5,629 bases of DNA, from NCBI GenBank assembly GCA_947589175.1, contig CANPZR010000178.1, forward strand, positions 1 to 5,629, written 5' to 3'. The notes below the pieces were generated by a model, which saw only the letters and a program-made list of their open reading frames with translations, was not told the DNA's origin and did no database searches. The DNA is from an uncultured Lachnospiraceae bacterium. Lineage in GTDB: Bacteria > Bacillota > Clostridia > Lachnospirales > Lachnospiraceae. The position numbers and the translations under genes are program-made. This document shows, in pieces, positions 1-5,005 of this stretch (within the stretch, counting starts at the first letter, position 1; every line of letters starts with the position of its first letter).

Positions 1-834
1 CGCGGCATCGGTCGGGTGTTCGTGGGAGCCGTGGATCCCAACCCGAAGGTGGGAGGAAAAGGCATTCAGATTCTCAGGGATCACGGAATTGAAGTAGAGA
101 CCGGAATTTTGGAAAAGGAGTGCCTGGCGCTCAACGAAATATTTTTTCATTATATAACAGATAAAATTCCCTATATCGCTATGAAATACGCCATGACGAT
201 GGACGGGAAAATTGCTACCTACACCGGCGATTCCAGATGGGTTACCGGTGAGGAGGCGCGCCGGCATGTACATCAGTTGCGCAAGCAGTACAGCTCTATT
301 ATGGTAGGAATCGGCACGGTGCTCATAGATAATCCCATGCTCAACTGCCGTATCGAGGAGGGCGTGGACCCGGTGAGGGTGATCTGCGATTCCCATCTCA
401 GGATTCCGTTGGAGAGCCAGATCGTGCAGACGGCAAAAGAGATTCCGACCATCGTAGCCTATGCGGTCGGAGATGAGGAAAAAGAAAAGCGGCTGCGGGA
501 GGCGGGAGTAGATTTAATTTGTAGCGGCAATGACGTTGTAGATTTTTCCGGCCTGGCACGAGAGCTCGGCGGACGCGGCATCGACAGTATTTTAGTGGAG
601 GGCGGCGGAACTTTTCACGGGACAGTTTTAAAGAGCGGTCTGGTCCGGCGCATTTACTGTTACATGGCGCCGAAACTCATCGGCGGCAAGGAGGCCAAGT
701 CGCCGGTGGAGGGCAGCGGCTTTTCCCTGATGCGGGAGGCGTTAGAGGTTCACGATACAGAGATACTGAAAATTGGCAGCGACATCTGCATAACCGGGCT
801 GGTCCGGCAGGAAGCAGAAAAAGAGCGGAATTGA
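1..834 (+). CDS. ribD: RibD, bifunctional riboflavin deaminase/reductase, 3' part (5' truncated by window edge)
   Basis: Cytoplasmic enzyme that deaminates and then reduces the pyrimidine made from GTP, the second and third steps of riboflavin synthesis. The frame is open from base 1, giving 277 visible residues. A GTG at 16 is internal, since the family motif V-D-P-N-P (visible residues 11-15) continues upstream in frame. The zinc-binding deaminase motifs (HAE, PCxxxGRTPPC) would lie in roughly the first 90 residues, outside the window. What remains is the end of the deaminase domain, then the reductase domain: MKYAMTMDGKIA (61-72), GDSRWVTGEEARRHVHQLR (76-94), MVGIGTVLIDNP (101-112), VEGGGTFHG (199-207) and APKLIGG (223-229). 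These are classic RibD reductase signatures, with no sign of frameshift. The stop is 12 bases before ribE, so the two are almost certainly co-transcribed. Confidence 0.95.
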   Translation, partial: RGIGRVFVGAVDPNPKVGGKGIQILRDHGIEVETGILEKECLALNEIFFHYITDKIPYIAMKYAMTMDGKIATYTGDSRWVTGEEARRHVHQLRKQYSSIMVGIGTVLIDNPMLNCRIEEGVDPVRVICDSHLRIPLESQIVQTAKEIPTIVAYAVGDEEKEKRLREAGVDLICSGNDVVDFSGLARELGGRGIDSILVEGGGTFHGTVLKSGLVRRIYCYMAPKLIGGKEAKSPVEGSGFSLMREALEVHDTEILKIGSDICITGLVRQEAEKERN

Positions 835-846
835 GATGAGGGAATT

Positions 847-1494
847 ATGTTTACAGGAATTATAGAGGAAGTGGGGCAGCTTGCGGACATAAAGCGGGGC
901 AGCCAGTCGGCAGTGCTTCACATCCGGTGCCAGAAGGTGCTGGAGGGAACGAAGGTCGGCGACAGCATCGCCGTCAACGGCGTTTGCCTTACGGTGACTT
1001 CCATGGACGGCCAGGGGTATACGGCGGACGTGATGGCGGAGACGCTGAATCGCAGTTCTCTGGGAAACCTGGTCCGGGGAAGCCGGGTAAATCTGGAGCG
1101 GGCCATGCCGGCGGACGGACGGTTCGGCGGTCACATCGTGGCGGGCCACATTGACGGCACGGGCACGATCACGGACATATTTCGGGACGAGACGGCGGTC
1201 TGGTACCGGATTTCGGCGGAGCCGGGCGTGCTGCGCTATATTGTGGAAAAGGGCTCGATTACCATAGACGGCATCAGCCTGACGGTGGCGCAAGTCACGG
1301 GGCAGGATTTTTCCGTGTCCATTATACCTCACACGCAGACGAACACGGCGTTGGCCGACCGGAAGGCGGGAGATATTGTAAATCTGGAGACGGATATCAT
1401 TGGAAAGTATGTGGAGAAACTGCTCACGCCGGAGGAGTCCGGAAAAAAGAGCGGGCTCACGGCGGAATTTCTGGCGGAGCACGGATTTCTGTAA
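847..1494 (+). CDS. ribE: Riboflavin synthase (alpha-chain type)
   Basis: Final enzyme of riboflavin synthesis: it dismutates two 6,7-dimethyl-8-ribityllumazine molecules into riboflavin and the pyrimidine substrate of RibH. The 215 residues match the usual family length of about 200-220. The N-terminus MFTGIIEEVG is the family hallmark and fixes the ATG start. Two internal lumazine-binding repeats are visible: SIAVNGVCLTV (40-50) and SITIDGISLTV (137-147). Between and around them are MAETLNRSSLG (63-73), GGHIVAGHIDG (94-104) and SIIPHTQTNTAL (158-169). The C-terminal tail LTAEFLAEHGFL (204-215) fits the trimerisation helix of the family. A GAGGGA ribosome binding site at 838-843 sits close to the start, only 3 bases away. 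The gene is second in the visible operon, as in Bacillus subtilis. Confidence 0.97.
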   Translation: MFTGIIEEVGQLADIKRGSQSAVLHIRCQKVLEGTKVGDSIAVNGVCLTVTSMDGQGYTADVMAETLNRSSLGNLVRGSRVNLERAMPADGRFGGHIVAGHIDGTGTITDIFRDETAVWYRISAEPGVLRYIVEKGSITIDGISLTVAQVTGQDFSVSIIPHTQTNTALADRKAGDIVNLETDIIGKYVEKLLTPEESGKKSGLTAEFLAEHGFL

Positions 1495-1603
1495 CCCGCG
1501 GCGGCTTGAACGCACGGTCAGCGGGACAGTTTTGTAGTTTATAATTTGGTTGTATTTATATATTTTTATATGTTTATATTCGCAATAGAAAGGACGGAGA
1601 AAA
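1495..1603 (+). promoter_or_regulatory. AT-rich ribE-ribBA gap, possible internal promoter or leader
   Basis: This 109-base gap is long for an operon whose other junctions are 12 and 26 bases. From about 1530 to 1590 it is strikingly AT-rich between GC-rich genes. It contains an exact -10 consensus TATAAT at 1540-1545, but no good -35 lies 16-18 bases upstream (the closest hexamer, GTCAGC at 1517-1522, is poor). Later TATATA and TATATT strings give other weak options. A 5-bp inverted repeat CCCGC (1495-1499) / GCGGG (1521-1525) with a 21-base loop is too weak to call a terminator. The ribBA ribosome binding site AAGGACGGAG (about 1590-1599) closes the region. No FMN-riboswitch core was recognised. 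An internal promoter is inferred only from composition and the -10 match. Confidence 0.35.
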
Positions 1604-2806
1604 ATGGCGGAGCTGGCGACGATAGAGGAGGCATTGGAGGATCTGCGGCAGGGGAAGATCGTTCTGGTCATTGACGACCCTGACCGGGAAAATGAGGGCG
1701 ATCTGATCTGCGCGGCGGAATTTGCCACCACGGAAAATGTAAATATGATGGCTACATATGCCAAGGGGCTGATCTGTATGCCCATGAGCCGGGAACTGAC
1801 GAGGAAGCTGGGGCTGGATCAGATGGTGTCGGTCAATACGGATAACCACTCCACGGCGTTTACGGTTTCCATCGACCACATGGACACCACGACAGGAATT
1901 TCGGCGGTGGAGCGCTCCCTCACGGCGATGAAATGCGTGGAGGACGGAGCGAGGCCGGAGGATTTCAGGCGGCCGGGCCATATGTTTCCTCTGGAGGCCA
2001 GAGAGGGCGGCGTGCTGAAGCGGGCCGGGCACACAGAGGCGACAGTGGATCTTATGAAGCTGGCCGGGCTGAAGGAGTGCGGCCTCTGCTGTGAGATCAT
2101 GCGGGAGGACGGCACGATGATGCGCACCACGGAGCTTCTGGAATTTGCCAAAAAGCATGGGCTCCATGTGGTCACAATCGAGCAGCTGATTCGAAAGAGG
2201 CTGGAGAAGGAGAGCCTGGTAAAAAAGGTGGCCGAGGCAAAGCTCCCGACCAAATACGCGGATTTTACCATTCACGGGTATGAAAATGTCACCAACGGGG
2301 AACATCATGTGGCGCTGACGCTGGGCGACGTGGCGGACGGGGAGCCGGTTCTGTGCCGGGTTCATTCCGAGTGCCTCACGGGCGACGTGTTCGGCTCGAA
2401 GCGCTGCGACTGCGGGGAGCAGTTGGACAGCGCCATGCGGCAGATCGCGAAGGAGGGGCGCGGGATTCTTTTGTACATGCGCCAGGAAGGCCGAGGCATC
2501 GGTCTTTTGAATAAGATAAAAGCCTATAAGCTCCAGGAGGAGGGGTACGATACGGTGGAGGCCAATGTCAAGCTGGGCTTTGCGCCGGATTTGAGAGAGT
2601 ACGGTATCGGCGCCCAGATTTTGCACGATCTGGGGGCGAGAAAGCTGCGGCTTTTGACCAACAATCCCAAGAAGATTTCCGGGCTGGCGGGCTATGGGAT
2701 CTCCATTGAGGAGCGGGTGCCCATCGAGATGGCGCCGGGGCCGGATGACTACAAGTACCTGGTGACCAAGCAGGAGAAAATGATGCACATGACCCATTAT
2801 AAATAG
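1604..2806 (+). CDS. ribBA: RibBA, fused DHBP synthase / GTP cyclohydrolase II
   Basis: Supplies both entry substrates of the riboflavin pathway: the N-terminal half makes 3,4-dihydroxy-2-butanone 4-phosphate from ribulose 5-phosphate, and the C-terminal half opens GTP to the first pyrimidine. The 400 residues are typical for the Gram-positive fusion. RibB domain (about 1-200): acidic metal loop DDPDRENEGDL (24-34), PGHMFPL (124-130), AGHTEATVDL (141-150) and CEIMREDGTMMR (163-174). RibA domain (about 205-400): HSECLTGDVFGSKRCDCGEQLD (254-275) with the three zinc cysteines C257, C268 and C270, RQEGRGIGL (293-301), REYGIGAQILHDLG (331-344) and RLLTNNPKK (349-357). Both active sites therefore look intact. 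ATG at 1604 is preceded by a good AAGGACGGAG site. Longer antisense frames across this gene carry no family motif and are shadows. Confidence 0.97.
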   Translation: MAELATIEEALEDLRQGKIVLVIDDPDRENEGDLICAAEFATTENVNMMATYAKGLICMPMSRELTRKLGLDQMVSVNTDNHSTAFTVSIDHMDTTTGISAVERSLTAMKCVEDGARPEDFRRPGHMFPLEAREGGVLKRAGHTEATVDLMKLAGLKECGLCCEIMREDGTMMRTTELLEFAKKHGLHVVTIEQLIRKRLEKESLVKKVAEAKLPTKYADFTIHGYENVTNGEHHVALTLGDVADGEPVLCRVHSECLTGDVFGSKRCDCGEQLDSAMRQIAKEGRGILLYMRQEGRGIGLLNKIKAYKLQEEGYDTVEANVKLGFAPDLREYGIGAQILHDLGARKLRLLTNNPKKISGLAGYGISIEERVPIEMAPGPDDYKYLVTKQEKMMHMTHYK

Positions 2807-2832
2807 CAAGAAAAGAAAGCGAGGATAAGAAA

Positions 2833-3297
2833 ATGAGGACTTTAGAGGGAAATGTAATTGGAAATGGATTGAAAATCGGCATTGTGGCTTCACGTTTCAA
2901 CGAGTTTATCGTGAGCAAGCTCATCGGGGGCGCCGAGGACGCCCTGACCCGCCACGGCGTGGACATGGACCAGGTGGACCTGGCCTGGGTGCCGGGCGCT
3001 TTTGAGATACCGCTCGCGGCTCAGAAAATGGCCCAGTCCGGCAGATATGACGCCATTATCTGTCTGGGCGCCGTGATTAAGGGCTCTACCTCCCATTACG
3101 ATTATGTGTGCGCCGAGGTGAGCAAGGGAGTTGCCTCCGTGGCGCTGAACACGGGAATGCCGGTTCTGTTCGGGGTGCTGACCACCGACAACATTGAGCA
3201 GGCCATTGAGAGGGCCGGGACCAAGGCGGGCAACAAGGGCTACGATACGGCATGCTCCGCCATTGAGATGGCGAACCTCATGAAAACGATGGAGTAA
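2833..3297 (+). CDS. ribH: 6,7-dimethyl-8-ribityllumazine synthase (riboflavin synthase beta chain)
   Basis: Condenses the pyrimidine from the RibD branch with the butanone phosphate from RibB to give 6,7-dimethyl-8-ribityllumazine, the RibE substrate. In Bacilli this protein forms a 60-subunit icosahedral shell. The length of 154 residues is exactly normal. Substrate-binding RFNEF lies at 21-25, PGAFEIP at 54-60, GAVIKGSTSHYDYVC at 79-93 with the catalytic histidine H88, and ERAGTKAGNKGYDTA at 126-140 with phosphate-binding R127. F22, F57, H88 and R127 fall at the same numbers as in the B. subtilis enzyme, so there are no indels over that stretch and the start is secure. A GAGGA ribosome binding site (2821-2825) sits 7 bases before the ATG, in the 26-base gap after ribBA. 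It is the last gene of the operon; no ribT-like gene follows. Confidence 0.97.
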   Translation: MRTLEGNVIGNGLKIGIVASRFNEFIVSKLIGGAEDALTRHGVDMDQVDLAWVPGAFEIPLAAQKMAQSGRYDAIICLGAVIKGSTSHYDYVCAEVSKGVASVALNTGMPVLFGVLTTDNIEQAIERAGTKAGNKGYDTACSAIEMANLMKTME

Positions 3298-3312
3298 CAA
3301 CCCCAGAAAAGG

Positions 3313-3354
3313 TTTCCATGGAAAATTTCCATAAAAATCCAGGGAAAAATTCCC
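3313..3354. repeat. Cluster of short palindromes downstream of ribH
   Basis: Three short dyads lie in the non-coding stretch between the ribH stop and the terminator. TTTCCATGGAAA (3313-3324) is a perfect 12-base palindrome. It overlaps ATGGAAA-A-TTTCCAT (3318-3332), which has 7-bp arms around a single A. GGGAA-AAA-TTCCC follows at 3342-3354. TTTCCAT therefore occurs twice in direct orientation, 13 bases apart, sharing one ATGGAAA partner. The centres of the first two are too tight to form RNA hairpins, so a DNA dimer site is more natural than an RNA structure. No function is recognised, and chance in AT-rich spacer is quite possible. Confidence 0.45.
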
Positions 3355-3393
3355 GTCATATATCCCGCGTAGGCCTCCTGGCTCTGAGCGCAT

Positions 3394-3436
3394 AAAAAAA
3401 GTTGCATTTTTTATAATAAAAGTGCAACTTTTTTTT
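3394..3436 (+). terminator. Intrinsic terminator of the riboflavin operon
   Basis: Perfect 13-base inverted repeat: seven A then GTTGCA (3394-3406) pairs with TGCAAC then seven T (3423-3435). It can extend inward by one G-U and four A-U pairs to a six-base TATAAT loop, and ends in an eight-T run (3429-3436). The stem has only a short GC core, but the poly-A/poly-T flanks make it symmetrical, so it could terminate in either direction. No minus-strand gene ends here, so it is assigned to the rib operon, about 97 bases after the ribH stop. Confidence 0.85.
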
Positions 3437-3447
3437 CGCTTGAATCG

Positions 3448-3456
3448 TGTTATATA
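3448..3456 (+). promoter_or_regulatory. Possible extended -10 promoter for the acyltransferase gene
   Basis: TG, one base, then TATATA (3448-3456) fits an extended -10 element (4 of 6 with consensus in the hexamer). No -35 is visible because the upstream bases are the T-run of the rib terminator. A start near 3463 would leave a leader of about 28 bases containing the GAAAGGGGG ribosome binding site. Position, immediately after a terminator and before a gene, is the main support. Confidence 0.35.
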
Positions 3457-3490
3457 TAGCAGGCGCTTTTAGAGAGAAAGGGGGTTTTTT

Positions 3491-4594
3491 ATGGAACGAA
3501 AGAGAGAGGAAAATTACGATCTGCTGCGCATTGTCAGCGCGCTGGCCGTAATTGCGATCCATGTCAGTTCATTTTATCTGAAGGCATCCCGGGACGAGGA
3601 TGTTTTTGGCGGCCTTTATACCGACCATCTGCTGGCCGCGTGCTGTTACCAGGCCTTGTGCAAATTTGCCGTGCCCTGTTTTGTCATGCTGTCGGGCGCG
3701 TTTCTTTTGTCCGATGAGAGAAATGCCGATTTTGGATATTTTTACAAAAAATCATTCAGGCGCATAGGGGTGCCGACGCTGATTTTCAGCTTTTTGTATT
3801 ACATTTATGCTTCCCGTCATATCCTGAAGGTCGTGTTTATAAAAGGAAAAGCGTTTAAAAGGCTGCTCGGCCCGTTTATGGATCTGCTGGAGGGAAGACC
3901 TTATTACCATATGTGGTACATGAGTATGCTCGTGGGGCTGTATCTGCTTGTCCCTGTCATAATACGGGTAAAAAGGGATATAAGCGCGCGGGCGTTTTCA
4001 AGGATGACGTGGATATTTCTTGTGGCGGCTGTAATCAGTTTTGAGACCGGCAGCCGCAGCCTGAGCTGGGATATCGGGCTCTCGTTCTACTATGTGGGGT
4101 ATCTTTTGGCGGGGTATGAGATCAAAAGGCGGATAGGCGGGCGGAAGCACACAGGAGGAGGGATTCTTCTCGTTTTAGCCGGGCTGGGCGTGGAGGCGAT
4201 AGCGGCGTTTATGCGCTACAGGCAGGCGATAGCGGGAATTTCCGACACGGAACTGGAATATCAGTACCTCAAGCCGCTAAGTCCCCTGATCGTGGCCGGT
4301 TCGCTCCTGATTTTTACAGGATTCTCGCTGATTTATGTGAAAAGGGATTTTTCCAAGTTGGCCTCCTATACTTTTTTGATTTATTTAATTCACGCGTTTG
4401 TGTGGAACAATCTGGCTCGAAAAGTAATAGCGCGGCGAATCGGCCTGGAAGGCGACAGCCGGATTCTCATTCCGGCCTGCGTAATTCTCGTGTTTCTGAT
4501 TTCCCTTTTGCTGGCGGTTCTGTATACAAAGCTGTGGAATTTTTTCGCGTGGCGACTGTCGTCTGCTGCGAAAAACAGAAAATTATTTCATTAG
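3491..4594 (+). CDS. Membrane acyltransferase, acyltransferase-3 family (OafA/WecH-like)
   Basis: Integral membrane enzyme of the family that transfers acetyl or other acyl groups to extracytoplasmic sugars or similar acceptors; the acceptor here cannot be told. The 367 residues give about ten hydrophobic segments, near 11-30, 51-74, 91-108, 141-160, 172-187, 196-209, 222-240, 263-283, 287-306 and 326-352, the usual acyltransferase-3 core. The first segment holds NYDLLRIVSALAVIAIHVS, with R13 and H24 exactly in the R-x10-H spacing of the family (R14/H25 in OafA). VPCFVMLSGAFLL (61-73), YYHMWYMSMLVGLYLLVP (138-155) and SYTFLIYLIHAF (292-303) are further family-like stretches. It ends straight after the last segment, with no SGNH domain. 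ATG at 3491 follows GAAAGGGGG by six T. It is separated from ribH by a terminator and has no partner gene in view; cell-wall or surface polysaccharide acetylation is a guess. Confidence 0.85.
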   Translation: MERKREENYDLLRIVSALAVIAIHVSSFYLKASRDEDVFGGLYTDHLLAACCYQALCKFAVPCFVMLSGAFLLSDERNADFGYFYKKSFRRIGVPTLIFSFLYYIYASRHILKVVFIKGKAFKRLLGPFMDLLEGRPYYHMWYMSMLVGLYLLVPVIIRVKRDISARAFSRMTWIFLVAAVISFETGSRSLSWDIGLSFYYVGYLLAGYEIKRRIGGRKHTGGGILLVLAGLGVEAIAAFMRYRQAIAGISDTELEYQYLKPLSPLIVAGSLLIFTGFSLIYVKRDFSKLASYTFLIYLIHAFVWNNLARKVIARRIGLEGDSRILIPACVILVFLISLLLAVLYTKLWNFFAWRLSSAAKNRKLFH

Positions 4595-4656
4595 AAAAAA
4601 AATTAAAAAATTTGAAAAATATGAGGCTTGCATTATTTGCGCCGATGTGGTATGAT
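4595..4656 (+). promoter_or_regulatory. tRNA operon promoter: A-tract UP element, -35 and extended -10
   Basis: The -35 is TTGCAT (4628-4633), followed by a 17-base spacer and -10 TATGAT (4651-4656, 5 of 6 with consensus). TG at 4648-4649 makes it an extended -10. Directly upstream are three A-tracts (4595-4602, 4605-4610, 4615-4619) whose centres are 9-10 bases apart, roughly one helical turn, as in UP elements of strong stable-RNA promoters. Transcription should start near 4663, about 18 bases before the first tRNA. No terminator separates this from the acyltransferase, which ends at 4594, so read-through from that gene into the tRNAs is also possible. Confidence 0.8.
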
Positions 4657-4683
4657 AGTTCATGTCGGCGCACAATGCGCGGA
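4638..4683. repeat. 8-bp inverted repeat centred on the tRNA promoter -10, plus a third half-site
   Basis: TGCGCCGA (4638-4645) and its exact reverse complement TCGGCGCA (4665-4672) flank the -10 hexamer, with the dyad centre at about 4655. A third copy with one mismatch, TGCGCGGA (4676-4683), runs into the first two tRNA bases. In RNA only the right part is transcribed, where GCGCA (4668-4672) and TGCGC (4676-4680) could form a small hairpin ending at the tRNA 5' end. The left arm lies upstream of the start site, so the large dyad exists only in DNA. Protein binding is inferred from placement alone. Confidence 0.5.
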
Positions 4684-4754
4684 CCTTTAGCTCAGTTGGT
4701 TAGAGCATCCGGCTCATAACCGGACGGTCCCGGGTTCGAGTCCCGGAGGGTCCA
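4681..4754 (+). tRNA. tRNA with CAT anticodon (Ile2, lysidine-type, or elongator Met)
   Basis: A full cloverleaf folds by eye. The acceptor GGACCTT (4681-4687) pairs with AGGGTCC (4747-4753) with one G-U. The D arm is GCTC/GAGC, the anticodon stem TCCGG (4708-4712) / CCGGA (4720-4724), the loop CTCATAA with anticodon CAT at 4715-4717, and the T arm CCGGG/CCCGG (4730-4746). The discriminator is A. It is not an initiator: the first pair is G-C, and the three G-C pairs next to the loop are absent in that form. The GGACCTTTAGCTCAG start resembles, from memory, Bacillus-type tRNA-Ile2, whose C34 is changed to lysidine by TilS, but elongator Met cannot be excluded. CCA is not encoded; TTTT follows. 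Confidence 0.93.
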
Positions 4755-4758
4755 TTTT

Positions 4759-4832
4759 GGCCTAGTGGCTCAGTTGGTTAGAGCGCCGCCCTGTCACGGC
4801 GGAGGTCGTGGGTTCGAGTCCCATCTGGGTCG
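4759..4832 (+). tRNA. tRNA-Asp (GTC anticodon)
   Basis: Acceptor GGCCTAG (4759-4765) pairs with CTGGGTC (4825-4831), including two G-U pairs. The D arm GCTC/GAGC lies at 4768-4784. The anticodon stem CCGCC/GGCGG encloses loop CTGTCAC with anticodon GTC at 4793-4795. The T arm is GTGGG (4808-4812) / CCCAT (4820-4824). The discriminator G at 4832 is the expected identity base for Asp. It lies only 4 bases after the CAT tRNA, so both come from one precursor. CCA is not encoded. Confidence 0.96.
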
Positions 4833-4833
4833 T

Positions 4834-4861
4834 TTCCGCACAGACATCGCGTCATGCGGAA
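4834..4861 (+). other. Hairpin in the tRNA-Asp / tRNA-Leu spacer
   Basis: TTCCGCA (4834-4840) and TGCGGAA (4855-4861) form a 7-bp stem. Inside it GAC (4843-4845) and GTC (4851-4853) can add three pairs around a five-base loop. There is no T-run after it, so it does not look like a terminator. A structured spacer that guides tRNA processing is one reading. It shares the TGCGG/CCGCA flavour of the promoter-side repeats but is not an exact copy. Confidence 0.5.
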
Positions 4862-4874
4862 TTTATGAGTACAT

Positions 4875-4960
4875 GCTGGTGTGGCGGAACTGGCAGACGC
4901 CCAGGACTTAAAATCCTGTGGGTGGTAACACCCGTACCGGTTCGATTCCGGTTACCAGCA
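4875..4960 (+). tRNA. tRNA-Leu (TAA anticodon)
   Basis: An 86-base class II tRNA. Acceptor GCTGGTG (4875-4881) pairs with TACCAGC (4953-4959), with one G-U. The anticodon stem CAGGA (4902-4906) / TCCTG (4914-4918) encloses loop CTTAAAA with anticodon TAA at 4909-4911. The long variable arm GGGTG-GTAA-CACCC (4920-4933) and T arm ACCGG/CCGGT (4936-4952) are clear. Discriminator A73 is the Leu identity base. CCA is not encoded. It reads UUA and is the last gene of the cluster. Confidence 0.97.
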
Positions 4961-4963
4961 TCC

Positions 4964-4996
4964 AAAGAGGAGATACGATAGTGTCTCCTCTTTTTT
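4964..4996 (+). terminator. Intrinsic terminator of the tRNA operon
   Basis: GAGGAGATAC (4967-4976) pairs with GTGTCTCCTC (4981-4990), ten pairs with one G-U, closed by a GATA tetraloop. It is flanked by AAA and a six-T run (4991-4996). It begins only 3 bases after tRNA-Leu. On the minus strand the tract after the stem is just TTTGG, so it is a weaker terminator for the convergent gene that stops at 5006. Confidence 0.9.
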
Positions 4997-5005
4997 CGAT
5001 TCAAA

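Noticed and set aside
927..1154. 75-residue plus-strand open frame inside ribE
   Set aside because: Low-complexity G/R-rich shadow in an alternative frame of the riboflavin synthase gene.
1495..1525. Possible terminator or attenuator CCCGC/GCGGG after ribE
   Set aside because: Only five pairs with a 21-base loop, and no solid T-run follows.
1495..1603. FMN riboswitch before ribBA
   Set aside because: The gap is too short and too AT-rich, and the conserved FMN-aptamer segments are not seen. If present, it would be upstream of ribD outside the window.
742..1785. 347-residue minus-strand open frame across ribD, ribE and ribBA ends
   Set aside because: Arginine-rich composition, no motifs, and it covers three well-supported genes plus the intergenic gap; an antisense shadow.
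1574..2893. 439-residue minus-strand open frame antisense to ribBA
   Set aside because: It is longer than ribBA itself but has no recognisable domain, is rich in H/R/L as expected for antisense of GC-rich coding DNA, and overlaps a gene with full family motifs.
4402..4719. 105-residue plus-strand open frame ending in the peptide GPLAQLVRASGS
   Set aside because: Its end is translated from the CAT tRNA gene (a common false peptide) and its start lies inside the acyltransferase in another frame.
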